This document shows positions 1-8,248 of a stretch of DNA of 17,609 nt, piece by piece (within the stretch, counting starts at the first letter, position 1; every line of letters begins with the position of its first letter). The DNA comes from Halocafeteria seosinensis (lineage: Eukaryota > Sar > Bigyra > Bicosoecida), in contig LVLI01000025.1 in assembly GCA_001687465.1 (NCBI GenBank), positions 1-17,609 of the forward strand. Reading direction: 5' to 3'. The translations under genes and the position numbers were made by a program. The notes under the pieces were generated by a model that saw only the letters and a list, made by a program, of their open reading frames with translations, ran no database searches and was not told the origin of the DNA.

Positions 1-55
1 CAAGGAAAGGGCCTGCTGGACTGCTTCCTGGCATACGGATGAAGCAGCAGAGCAA

Positions 56-78
56 CCTTCCTTCCTTCCTTCCTTCCT
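56..78. repeat. CCTT microsatellite
   Basis: A run of more than five CCTT units is directly visible. It is a simple tandem repeat in a gene-free stretch and no function is apparent. Confidence 0.9.
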
Positions 79-129
79 GGCTATGGGGTCGGGGGGACCG
101 ACCTTCACATCACCTGTTTTGTTTGGTGA

Positions 130-144
130 TTGGTTGGTTGGTTG
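130..144. repeat. TTGG microsatellite
   Basis: Nearly four TTGG units in a row. Together with the CCTT run it marks the first 440 bases as low-complexity intergenic sequence. I see no gene or clear promoter element in 1-440. Confidence 0.8.
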
Positions 145-230
145 ATGATGCTCGAAAACGAATGCACAAGCATACTGTTGTTGTACAACGGTAGACGGAG
201 TGGGGTGGAGTGGTTGAACCGACCCAATCC

Positions 231-246
231 ATGCATGTACATGCAT
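231..246. repeat. 16-bp perfect palindrome
   Basis: ATGCATGTACATGCAT is its own reverse complement. It lies about 200 bases upstream of the putative start at 441. It could be a dimeric protein-binding site or a chance product of ATGCAT/GTAC-rich local sequence; only the symmetry is certain. Confidence 0.5.
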
Positions 247-440
247 ACAAAACGTGTACAGGGCATTGGCTTGCTAGACAAGTACAGTACAATACAGCCT
301 GAGAAGTCAGTCCTGGATTCTCCCACGAAAGAAAGGAGTTGAAATATGTATTCAACTCGTTTGGATGTATTGTGACGAAGGGATTCAATAAAGAAGAAAG
401 GAACCCACGGAAGACAGCCCCCGAAGTGTAGATTGTCTTG

Positions 441-716
441 ATGGCAACCACTGAGCCGGACCCAGGAAGCGATCCTGGAAAGCACCAAAATCAAGACAAT
501 TCCGTATTCAACTTGCCAAGTGACCACATTACAGAACATGCTCTTCGATGGCATCCCAACGAATATGCTTCTCTAATGGTTCGAGAAGGCAATTTCTTTA
601 GAAGAGTTCTCCCGTTGCTACCGGCTGGACACTTGGAGTTCTCAGTGAAGGCCTCAAACGGAAGAGATGAAGTCTCAATCCGTAACCTAGCTCCTCATGA
701 TGGAGCTAATGTCTGA
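441..716 (+). CDS. Putative N-terminal exon or gene remnant, unknown family
   Basis: An ATG at 441 opens a 91-codon frame beginning MATTEPDPGSDPG, with a later segment rich in aromatic, Arg and Leu residues (ALRWHPNEYASL, then FFRRVLPLLP). I do not recognise a family. The acidic, Pro/Gly start followed by an amphipathic stretch looks more protein-like than most short frames here. After the stop, coding-like peptides continue in other frames: MELMSEYGKKPVKRTRQQ from about 704, and MQALERNVAELSAREE from 791. This suggests either a decayed gene broken by frameshifts or a multi-exon gene; a GT at 711 and an AG at 782-783 are possible splice borders but nothing proves them. The second of those downstream peptides belongs to a segment repeated elsewhere in the window, which favours a decayed repeat-family gene. 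Confidence 0.3.
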   Translation: MATTEPDPGSDPGKHQNQDNSVFNLPSDHITEHALRWHPNEYASLMVREGNFFRRVLPLLPAGHLEFSVKASNGRDEVSIRNLAPHDGANV

Positions 717-790
717 ATATGGGAAGAAGCCGGTGAAACGAACCAGACAACAGTCGACAACGAGGAACCTTACTGCATCTCAGCAGAACC

Positions 791-1135
791 ATGCAGGCAC
801 TGGAGAGGAATGTCGCGGAACTATCGGCACGTGAGGAATGCGCTGGCCGGGAAACCATGTTCATGGGTGCTACTTGGTATTGTTCTGGCAAAGAACCCGC
901 CAATGAGTAACGCGAGAGTACTTCGACTTGAGGGTAAGGCAAGCAGATGAAATCACGCTCGGAGAACAGAATCTGTATTACGCCATGTTTGCGCAACGAT
1001 GAATTTGTGCCTTCCAATAATTCTGCAGTGTGGTTCGATCCCTCCGAAATTCCTTGCCAGGGCAGTACAGTAGCTCGACATTCGAATATGCTTAATTTGG
1101 AGGAGATGTACTCCAAGCTACGCATAAGCAATTAA
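791..1135 (+). pseudogene. Degenerate coding fragment, repeat family copy 1
   Basis: ATG at 791 gives a 39-residue peptide (MQALERNVAELSAREECAGR and onward) that hits a stop just after position 900; a further open stretch runs from 947 to 1135. The segment 819-929 is repeated almost exactly at 1340-1453 and in diverged form from 4583. The segment around 941-1010 is related to 3835-3915 and, inverted, to about 12600-12670. Stops interrupt every copy, so this is best called a pseudogenised member of an unrecognised repeat family. No conserved domain is visible. Confidence 0.35.
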
Positions 1136-1339
1136 ATTGGTATGGTACCGCCATCAGCCATCACTACAGTCGCACAATAAGAGTCTTGTCTAACACGAGA
1201 AAGTGGTGATATGGCTTACAGGTGACACATTAATCTTTATTACTAGAATAAACATGTGGTTTGCCCAAAGCACATCAAGACGAAGTGTACAAGTAGGGCT
1301 ACGAAATAGATGGTCGGAAACGATGAATCTCGACAGTTG

Positions 1340-2070
1340 AACTATCGGCACGTGAGGAATGCGCTGGGCGGGAAACCATGCTCATGGGTGCTACTTGGTA
1401 ATGTTGTGGCAAAACCCCGCCAATGAATGAGTAACGCGAGAGTACTTCGACTTTTTACAATAACGAGTGGAGAGCACTTACTGATGATTTGCCGATCATT
1501 TTGATACTAGCAAACGGAAACTTAAAAGCGGATAATCATCGCCCCTGGCCAAACTGTTCGAGTTATCTCAATCTCGGGAGCGGTAGTGCTAGGTTAGCAA
1601 AAACGCTCTCACTGTCGTTGTACGCAATAACTCCGGAGGAGGTCAGAAGTTGAATCGCGAAATGTTACGCACGAGGACAAAGCTATTGGTGTCGTTTGGA
1701 ATGGTAATAACCGATCTCGTGTGGGTCCAATGAGGTTAAATGGCAGCTGCCAACTTCCTGTTTGGGGTACCAGTTTAGACCTCCCAAGTACTATAGTGTG
1801 GCAACAGTGAATGGTCTTTTCTGACAATGACGGTCCAAAGAGAGTTACGTTCTCGAGAATCTGTGCTGTAACACTGCTACATGAAGTTTCCGCAACCCGT
1901 CATCGTGCGTTCTTCTTGGGAAGTGATAATCGACCTAGACCTACTGGTAGTGTTCCCCAAGGATGACGTTGCTAGAACAGTGGGCACCTACCTACCAAGT
2001 TGCTATAATTTTGAAGTCCTTCCGTTGATAACTTGCCACAGTGTCATGGGAGTACTGCCTTTCATATGAA
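1340..2070 (+). pseudogene. Degenerate repeat-family copy 2
   Basis: 1340-1453 matches 819-929 with few differences. 1931-1954 matches 4984-5004 (both contain GACCTACTGGT, read as LDLLV), and CTAGGTTAGCA near 1590 matches CTAGGCTAGCA near 4866. The order is the same here and in 4583-5035, so the two stretches are direct, colinear copies of one ancestral sequence. No frame stays open across it. The frame beginning ATGAAGTTTCCG at 1881 runs about 62 codons and has no recognisable product. Confidence 0.35.
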
Positions 2071-2340
2071 TCACTTGGGGTTCTTTGTCTGCGAGGAAGG
2101 TAGCAGCTGGCAGGAGATCTAATCTGTGGGAGTGAACGTGTGCACTGACTGCCGGACATGCTCTTGTAAGCAATGAACACTTATTTCATCTGAGGCAACG
2201 CACAGCGAATACGAACAACCGTAGACAAGTAGAGTTACACAGTCGTTTTTTATCCACGGCATTGAAGCATAACAGCATTGACAACGGATCGCGAAAGAAC
2301 GTGAAAAGTGGACGAAGTTCGAGTGCCTGAATCTGAGGTA
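2070..2340. other. Gene-free stretch
   Basis: I find no supported gene or RNA here. The tail around 2220-2265, including TTTTTTATCCACGG, weakly resembles 5025-5065, so this is probably the decayed end of the direct repeat unit. Confidence 0.4.
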
Positions 2341-2785
2341 AGTTTATGCTCCACACGGTGAAGTCACTTTTAATTCCATGACCATCACGATGACATACAC
2401 ACTACTTGAGGAAACTCCGGGAGAATCGAAGGGACACAGAAACAAAGAGGGCATTCGTCGAGAATGTACGGACGTGTATATGAAGCAATTGCCGGGGAGG
2501 AGTGTGGTTCGTTTACGTTAACATGAGAAGATGAATCGAATCGCAATAGAGTCGATACCTTCTCGCATCAGTTGCTGGGGTTTGCCACTGATCCAAGTGA
2601 TCCCTCTGGCCCAGTTATGGAAGTTAGTTCTGGCATCCACGGGGCTTCCCTCACAGGGCAAGGGATCAAACGGAAGTTTAGGATCTCAACCCTTGTTCTA
2701 CTTCCTAGTTCCTCACGGTGTTAGTGTACGCAAGGAACAAAAGTTGGAAAAGAGACAGGCGACTATCACGCGATAGATGATATTC
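2340..2785 (+). pseudogene. Block E, left copy: broken coding fragment
   Basis: This stretch is an inverted, diverged copy of 11540-11985. Near 2480-2510 it shows the same peptide as the right copy (PGRSVV), but it carries an in-frame TAA just after that and an indel near 2555 that shifts the frame away from the one kept at 11618-11896. It is therefore the more decayed copy. Here it lies between blocks D and copy 2, whereas on the right its partner lies directly beside the GLUG gene. Confidence 0.45.
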
Positions 2786-3370
2786 CACAGTGTAGTTCTT
2801 CATTGCTTAAAGAGAGGATACGCCTGTTGCCTGTCAATAGAGGGAACGTTGAACAACGGTGACGAGAGAGGTGTGTCAGTCTTTTGAGCGAGCCAGTTGA
2901 GGCTTCAAGATATTTATTTACTGTGTCAGATGAGTAAGGCAGTGCACTTTTCTTCTTTTTCGAGACGTGAAAGAGGCAGACGGCAGCGGTTCCTTGATAG
3001 AGCATGGGAAGAGCCCCAACGTTGTCAACTCGAGACGACGTTACGGAAGCGAAACTAGGCAGAGGCATGCTTGTATACGCACTTGAGCGTTTTGAAACCG
3101 ACGTTGCCGCCAGTCGGCTGTGTGTCTCGTATTATAACAGGCCGATAGATGTACAGCTGCACAATTAAGGCCTTACTGGTTCGGCAGTACTACTTTGGTT
3201 TCCGTCAATGATGCCAAGGCTCCACTAATCCTCCGGAAGCTAGCTTGCCGGTTGAGTACGGAGTGATAGGGGTCTATGACAACCTGATAGACTCTGTGTT
3301 TCCTATAAAATCCAAGCATTAAAGCGCGTTTCAGGAGCATGAAGAACCGTCAGCCGAAGGAAGAGACGAG
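2785..3370. repeat. Block D, left copy of inverted duplication
   Basis: Two parts match the right arm in inverted orientation: 2785-2850 with about 13430-13485 (shared GTGTAGTTCTTCATT and its complement), and 3185-3370 with about 13200-13440 (shared CCGTCAAT, AACCGGCA and TGATACACC-like segments). 2850-3185 has no clear partner. No frame is convincing on either strand. Confidence 0.45.
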
Positions 3371-4450
3371 GGTCACTGCGCCGTCTGAGAAGAATAACGT
3401 GGTGTGTATGGGAGGATAATAAGTGTCAAGGAAATTCATAAGTAGCAGAAACAGCACCAAGGAGCGAGAGCGGCTCAAAAACAAGCCGAAAGAGACATGC
3501 CCGAGAGAAGAACACCTTCACTAGCCGAAAGTATTGTTCGATTGCTTAGCTAGGCTGTATGATTTGGCTGGCCGCGCCGTACAGGCTGGATCCGCGATGG
3601 GTAACGCTATGATTCGTAAAGATGAAGCGAAACTTGGAGTCCTCTATGTTCAGTAAATTACTACGAGACGAAATTCACACTGCGACGTTTGCCAACAAGG
3701 AGCCACTCGCATCGCTGTCGTCAAAGCTCTAAACAATATTTGAGACGAAAGATATTGTTTCCCCGTGAGCGATATACTTATCCGAAGGCTTCCCACTATT
3801 GCGATACTGCCGAACGGAAGTTGTATGGCAAAGGCTAGACGAGCAGTTAGAATCACGTTCGGAGATCAGAAGTAGTATTGGAAATTGTTGCACAACGACG
3901 GAATTGTGCCTGCCACGTTACAGACCCTCGCTATACAGGGCCTTTAGGAGTCTTACCTTCCGGAAAAAGAGATAGAGTGGGAGCTGACAAACTCGGATGA
4001 GGAAGGGCCAAGTAATCCCGGGGACAAGCCAGAGCATTAATCCGCAACCTGATGTTTCGAAAATGCATCAAAAGCATTTGTACTAGCTGCGAAAGGGTAA
4101 CGTCTACCACTATAAACCTAGGAAGTAGTCCAACGCATGGAGTGATGCTACATGATTGGCAGGTACTGGTTCTTAAGAAAGTGTCTACTAAAGACGAAAA
4201 GAAGATACGCAAGAATAAAGACCAGTCGCATGAAGGAGTTCTCTGATGATTCGGTAGATCAGCTATTGCAAAGATGATAACATAAAGCGAATTCACCCTC
4301 TGACATCAGTTGCATACCATGCTTATTTGGACTGAAGTATTTGAGTCCATGGAGAGCTGAAACAATCCTCCACCGTAATAAGATGCTAAAGAGAAGAACC
4401 ACGCCTGAAAGCAGTATGGGCCGTACTTGTGAGCGAAGAATATTTCTCCC
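3370..4450 (+). pseudogene. Block C, left copy: degenerate unrecognised gene
   Basis: This block matches 12140-13200 in inverted orientation over its whole length. Short frames survive, for example 4052-4246 (64 codons), whose peptide TSTTINLGSSPTHGVML and its Lys-rich C-terminus (KKIRKNKDQSHEGVL) are nearly identical in the right copy. Upstream parts read as Lys/Arg/Glu-rich peptide (KERERL and similar) but are cut by stops in both copies. I do not recognise a domain. A frame on the opposite strand (3931-4296) is also conserved in the other copy, so conservation alone does not decide which strand was coding; the Lys-rich peptide ending at the same stop in both copies is the better candidate. 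Confidence 0.4.
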
Positions 4451-5275
4451 CAGCAAACGCCTTATTATGCGTATTCACTGGAGCTATTCCTCCTGACGAT
4501 CTGCTTGTCCCCTCTTCAAAGGCAAAAGCTCGAATTCACAAGCGAGCTATCCGTTATGGCCGGAAACGAGTTTAGAGCGTAGAACTATTGGCACGTGAAG
4601 AATTACGCTGGACGGGAAATGATGAAATGATGCCCATGGGTGGTACTTGATAAGTATCGTGGGCAAAGAAACCACTTTAATTGCATCACCCAACTATGCT
4701 GTTTCTCAGGAGCAATGAATGTGTACTGCGGGAGGACGTCGATTTTTCCGATGATGGCTTGTGAACAGTTGCTGACGGCGTGCCCACCATTTCCATGCTA
4801 GCAACTACAGATGTAAGCAGCGCCCCTTGGCGAACCGTCAGGAGTCATAGTCCTTTCGGGAAGTGCTAGGCTAGCAGGAAGAAAACCTTTCATCATTGCT
4901 TCTACAGGTGCGTCGCCATTGTTACTGCTACTAAGTCGCCGACGCCGCATCATAGTCCACCCATTCCGGGAAAGTTATAAGCGAGCTAGACCTACTGGTG
5001 GTGTTAGTTGAGGACGAGGCTACACTTGTACAATTGACGTTTCTCCGGGGGTTTTTAATCCACAGAATTATTTATTTCATTCCGAAAATAAGCCGTGGAT
5101 AAAGGTAGGGCTGAACGCTATAGTATGCAACTACTGAGTCCAACGAAGCCGAGCTTCATGTGCTTCCCAGATAAGTTGAAAGGCTCAGTGCAGATGAGCT
5201 TGTATCATATTGCATTAAATAAGAGTCAGAACTGCTGTCGGGTACATACTCAATTTAGGTAAGATTGTTAAGCTT
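4450..5275 (+). pseudogene. Repeat-family copy 3 and AT-rich flank
   Basis: 4583-5035 is a diverged direct copy of 1340-1955, with the AACTATTGGCACGTGAAGAA core at its start. Stops occur in all frames. 5050-5110 contains ATCCAC and GTGGAT about 35 bases apart in an AT-rich setting, which could fold. No gene is supported here, and this block has no partner in the right arm. Confidence 0.35.
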
Positions 5276-5373
5276 TGAGTCCCGCTACTGCAAAAATATC
5301 ACTCCTTAACTATATTGGGCTACACCTCCACATTTCTCTGGATTCATTCCTTGAAATGCTTTGCCAAACATCT

Positions 5374-6201
5374 TCAGCCTTTAACCGTGCGCTTGGGTCT
5401 TTGGGCAGGCAGTACAATGACCTTGTCAGGCTGATTGTTTGGTTTACCCGTAACCGAAGCACTATTTGTTTCAGAAGGTGTCGGTATAGAGCTTCGTGTT
5501 GGAGTTGAGCTCGACGATGACGTTCCTATCATAGTCGGAGAACTAGTGGTAGAAGATGAAGCCGAGCTAGTGGATGTCCAAGTTGGACTGGCACTTGCGG
5601 TTCTTGACGGACTCTCCGATCTCGTGACCGTCGACGTGAGAGTGGACCTATGGGTTGGTGTCAAAGTTGGGGTGGAGCTTACCGTTCCAGTTGGAGTCCT
5701 CATTTGGCTGTGCGAGGACGATGACGATGACGATGGAGTGGCAGTCGCAGAGAGAGTAAAGCTGCTTGAAGGAGTCTCCGACCTTGTTGTTGTCGCTGGT
5801 GGCGTTGACATCGGTGAAGGAGTAGGACTCGCTGGTACTTGAAAGCGTAGAATTGGCAGCAGATCCTCTTCGTCGTCGTCACTTTTCCCTCTATTTAACG
5901 CCCATACGTCCTCAGACCACCCTCCCAGTTGATACAGTTGCCCCTGTATATCGTTCAAATCATCTGAATTGGCTGTCTCGACGAGATTAGTTCCATCATC
6001 CACTCCCACGATCGCCGCTGCTCCTTCACTGCTATTGTATACTGAGTATTTTACGTGAATAGTACCACTTGCACCATTCTCTATTTGTCCTATAATCCCA
6101 CCAGCATTCGTACCCGTGACTGTACCTGATGCATATGTATTGGTGATGTAGACATCCCCTGTAGCCCATGAGCAACACCCTCCTGTCTGGTATCCTGTAA
6201 T
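5374..6201 (-). pseudogene. C-terminal part of the GLUG gene: last repeats and Ser/Thr-rich tail
   Basis: This frame continues the GLUG gene after the 7-bp insertion; it has no ATG of its own at the junction. It begins with ITGYQTGG, carries repeats seven and eight (GDVYITNTYASG, then GTIHVKYSVYN), then a closing module with the pattern QLYQLGGW..DVWAL and LPILRF. Bacterial GLUG proteins commonly end their repeat domain with a similar W..D..W...LP.LR motif. About 145 residues rich in Ser, Thr and Pro follow (SPTPS, TPTLTPT, long Ser runs), ending in a basic RPKRTVKG. The tail looks like an O-glycosylated, mucin-like or wall-spanning stalk; this is inferred from composition. It reads cleanly to a stop that the copy at 11440 shares. 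Confidence 0.6.
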
Positions 6202-6790
6202 ACAGTGTACCTCCTGCTCGGGTGCCACTAATATCTCCTCGTGTATAACAATCTACAATATGTACTTCACCCCCATCCTCTGCTGTATCCCTTCCACTCA
6301 TCCCTCCACTATAATCTGCAGATATTTGTCCCATACTATAACATTCCTTGATATACACGAATCCATTGGTAAGACCAGCATCACCACCCACAATACCACC
6401 ACTGTATTGACCACTAGGAATGATATCTCCTGTGGAATAGGAACGAGTTATATACACTGGACCATTCGAACGACCAGCAGCATTTCCACAAATACCGCCT
6501 GCATATTGTCCTTCAATAGTCCCAGTGGAATAACAATCCGTGATATACACTTGACCATTCGTACGCCCAGCACCATCCCCACAAATACCACCTGCCCATG
6601 ATCCTGCAATAGTTCCAGTGGAATAACAATCCGTGATATTGACAATTCCATGATTGTATCCTACTTGACGTCCTGCAATACCACCTGCACTATTACCCAG
6701 TATTCTCCCTGTCGAATACGAATTCGATATCTTGATTTGACCATGATTATGACCACTTCGCCAACCACATACACCACCACCTGAACCACC
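6000..6790 (-). repeat. GLUG-like tandem repeat array, about eight units
   Basis: Units of roughly 90-100 bases encode the repeating pattern G-G-I-x-G, a variable loop, then N/G-x-V-x-I-x-x-x-Y-S-T-G-x-I. Units three and four are the most alike in DNA sequence (CCACAAATACC and TGTGGAATAACAATCC recur on the plus strand). The array is interrupted by the 7-bp insertion between units six and seven. Confidence 0.7.
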
Positions 6791-8248
6791 AGCAATATCT
6801 CCTGATGAACGACATGAATCTACGATAAAGAATTTCTGCTCTTGTTGGACAATAAATCCACCCTTAAATGCAGTTTTCCCATTCCTAACCTCAAGATTCC
6901 GAATCAAGGGAGCTTGATCAAATGATGCAACACTACCCAGTATAGTAAACAATCCTTCAAAGTCTGTTATTCCGTTCAGATCTATAAAGTTCCCATTTTG
7001 CCGACCACCATCAAATATCTCATTCGCATCCAACGAGATGTAGTCTTGGTTCGTATAGCCATGATCACCCCAAGCCAACACAATACAGTTCATTTCAAAC
7101 TGGTTTTCACTCGCACTATAATGAAAGCAGGATTCGTCACCGTTTAGAATCGCAGGTCGTAAATCTGCTGCTGCTACTACTTCGTTCAAAAGAATGCAAC
7201 CGAAAAACAATGTCACCAACATAACCGTCGTGAGTGACGAAATATGACTACTCGTACTTTGCAGTCCGTAAGCCAGAGACCCCTTTCCATGTGCTAGGAG
7301 TTTCATTCTCCTATTAGGGGATGGCCACGTTAGTGTCTCGATTGGAACTTTACATCGCAAGCGAGAAGCCTTTACCAAAGTGTTGCTGGAGACTGCCGAA
7401 AATTCTTCATCTCCCGGAGCTGTAAACTTCCAACTCAATGCTTGCAAAACCTGGACGGATGCGATCAGCAGGCCCAATACAACGAGCAGTGATGTCTCCT
7501 TTGGGACAGTCAAGGCGTGGAATCCAAGGTGTGTCATGTGACCACAAAAGCGAACTATCTCTCGGACTCTACGGGGTAAATTCATATCCCTCCTCGCTAT
7601 AGAGCTGGCAATCGTAAAAGCAGCACTTTCTCGTCCGCTGTTAACTAGCTTGTTCCACGGATGAACATAGTCGGTCGTTGGGTAATGAACTCTTGGATAC
7701 AAGTCATTTCTGACTTGGAGATGTACGTACGTCTCAGATGTTAGCAACCCATCGGAATGACCCACGAACTTGATCTCACTAGTACTCTTCCGCACCACGT
7801 TAATCGCTGCAACAAGATGCTTCATTGCAACTGAATCTTCCGGGAGAGTTATACTTAGACACTGCAACCTTCTTCCCGTATTTCCAAGTATGTAGTAGTC
7901 ACAAGATAACATCTTGCGGGTTCTTCCTCCTCGTGACCCCGCGCCAAACTGAACCAGCATCGGACGACAAGGGACATGGGTGCTACGAACCGAATAAGAT
8001 AAAGGCACGATACGAGCAGAGGAGGCAAAGCGACGCAACCTCTGACGAGCTCCATACACCAGGAAAGTATCACAATGAGAAGAGAATCCTACCGACACGC
8101 ATGGCTCACTGGGATTGGGACCGTCCGCTTGCTTTCGCTCCTTGTCGGATATCAAGCGAGGATGGACAGCAACGAAAGCAACCCCAATCAACGTCAGTGT
8201 CCATTGCAAGGTGAGCAAAGATGATATACGCTGTGTGGGTCGTGTCAT
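6032..8248 (-). CDS. GLUG-repeat secreted/surface protein, N-terminal part of a frameshifted gene
   Basis: A 738-codon frame from ATG at 8248. A more natural start is Met315 (ATG at 7306, AGGAGAATGAAA context), because a hydrophobic secretion-type segment follows at residues 338-361 (TTVMLVTLFFGCILL). From about residue 487 there are six tandem units of 30-33 residues with the pattern GGICG...NGQVYITDCYSTGTI, which is the GLUG motif style, known mainly from bacterial surface proteins and expected to form beta-helix coils. Structural or adhesive surface function is inferred; no catalytic residues are seen. After residue 680 a 7-bp insertion (about 6202-6208) relative to the copy at 10142-11440 throws the frame into 58 unrelated residues and a stop. 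The remaining repeats and Ser/Thr tail continue in another frame at 5374-6201. Residues 1-314 are long and open but unrecognised; they could be a real N-terminus or an upstream gene. Confidence 0.6.
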   Translation of the reverse strand: MTRPTQRISSLLTLQWTLTLIGVAFVAVHPRLISDKERKQADGPNPSEPCVSVGFSSHCDTFLVYGARQRLRRFASSARIVPLSYSVRSTHVPCRPMLVQFGAGSRGGRTRKMLSCDYYILGNTGRRLQCLSITLPEDSVAMKHLVAAINVVRKSTSEIKFVGHSDGLLTSETYVHLQVRNDLYPRVHYPTTDYVHPWNKLVNSGRESAAFTIASSIARRDMNLPRRVREIVRFCGHMTHLGFHALTVPKETSLLVVLGLLIASVQVLQALSWKFTAPGDEEFSAVSSNTLVKASRLRCKVPIETLTWPSPNRRMKLLAHGKGSLAYGLQSTSSHISSLTTVMLVTLFFGCILLNEVVAAADLRPAILNGDESCFHYSASENQFEMNCIVLAWGDHGYTNQDYISLDANEIFDGGRQNGNFIDLNGITDFEGLFTILGSVASFDQAPLIRNLEVRNGKTAFKGGFIVQQEQKFFIVDSCRSSGDIAGGSGGGVCGWRSGHNHGQIKISNSYSTGRILGNSAGGIAGRQVGYNHGIVNITDCYSTGTIAGSWAGGICGDGAGRTNGQVYITDCYSTGTIEGQYAGGICGNAAGRSNGPVYITRSYSTGDIIPSGQYSGGIVGGDAGLTNGFVYIKECYSMGQISADYSGGMSGRDTAEDGGEVHIVDCYTRGDISGTRAGGTLYYRIPDRRVLLMGYRGCLHHQYICIRYSHGYECWWDYRTNREWCKWYYSRKILSIQ
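7307..8248 (-). other. Upstream open segment of the GLUG frame, unrecognised
   Basis: The 314 codons before the probable secretion start stay open in the same frame as the GLUG domain. In DNA of this composition that length is unlikely by chance, so it is probably coding. Two hydrophobic stretches are visible (about residues 11-28 and 253-271). No domain is recognised. It has no counterpart in the right-hand copy, which begins inside the repeat domain. It could be an authentic N-terminal region with a membrane anchor, an upstream gene fused by loss of a stop, or partly intronic or promoter sequence. Confidence 0.35.

Noticed and set aside
1031-1046. GGTTCGATCC resembling a tRNA T-loop / B box
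   Set aside because: The flanking bases do not form a good T stem and there is no A box, D arm or acceptor stem at a suitable distance upstream.
3931-4296. A 121-codon minus-strand frame with a conserved counterpart at 12211-12555
   Set aside because: The conservation follows from the DNA duplication; neither copy has a convincing product, and the opposite strand holds the more protein-like Lys-rich peptide. It is not separately annotated, but this is not fully settled.
5435-5842. A 135-codon plus-strand frame rich in Val, Glu and Asp
   Set aside because: It is the antisense shadow of the Ser/Thr-rich GLUG tail. The same happens at 11119-11397 opposite the second copy.
6194-6209. A 16-base GT...AG segment (minus strand, GTACACTGTATTACAG) whose removal would restore the GLUG frame
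   Set aside because: It is far shorter than spliceosomal introns known from algae, and the inverted copy shows that a 7-base insertion explains the frameshift while keeping the ancestral ITG residues.
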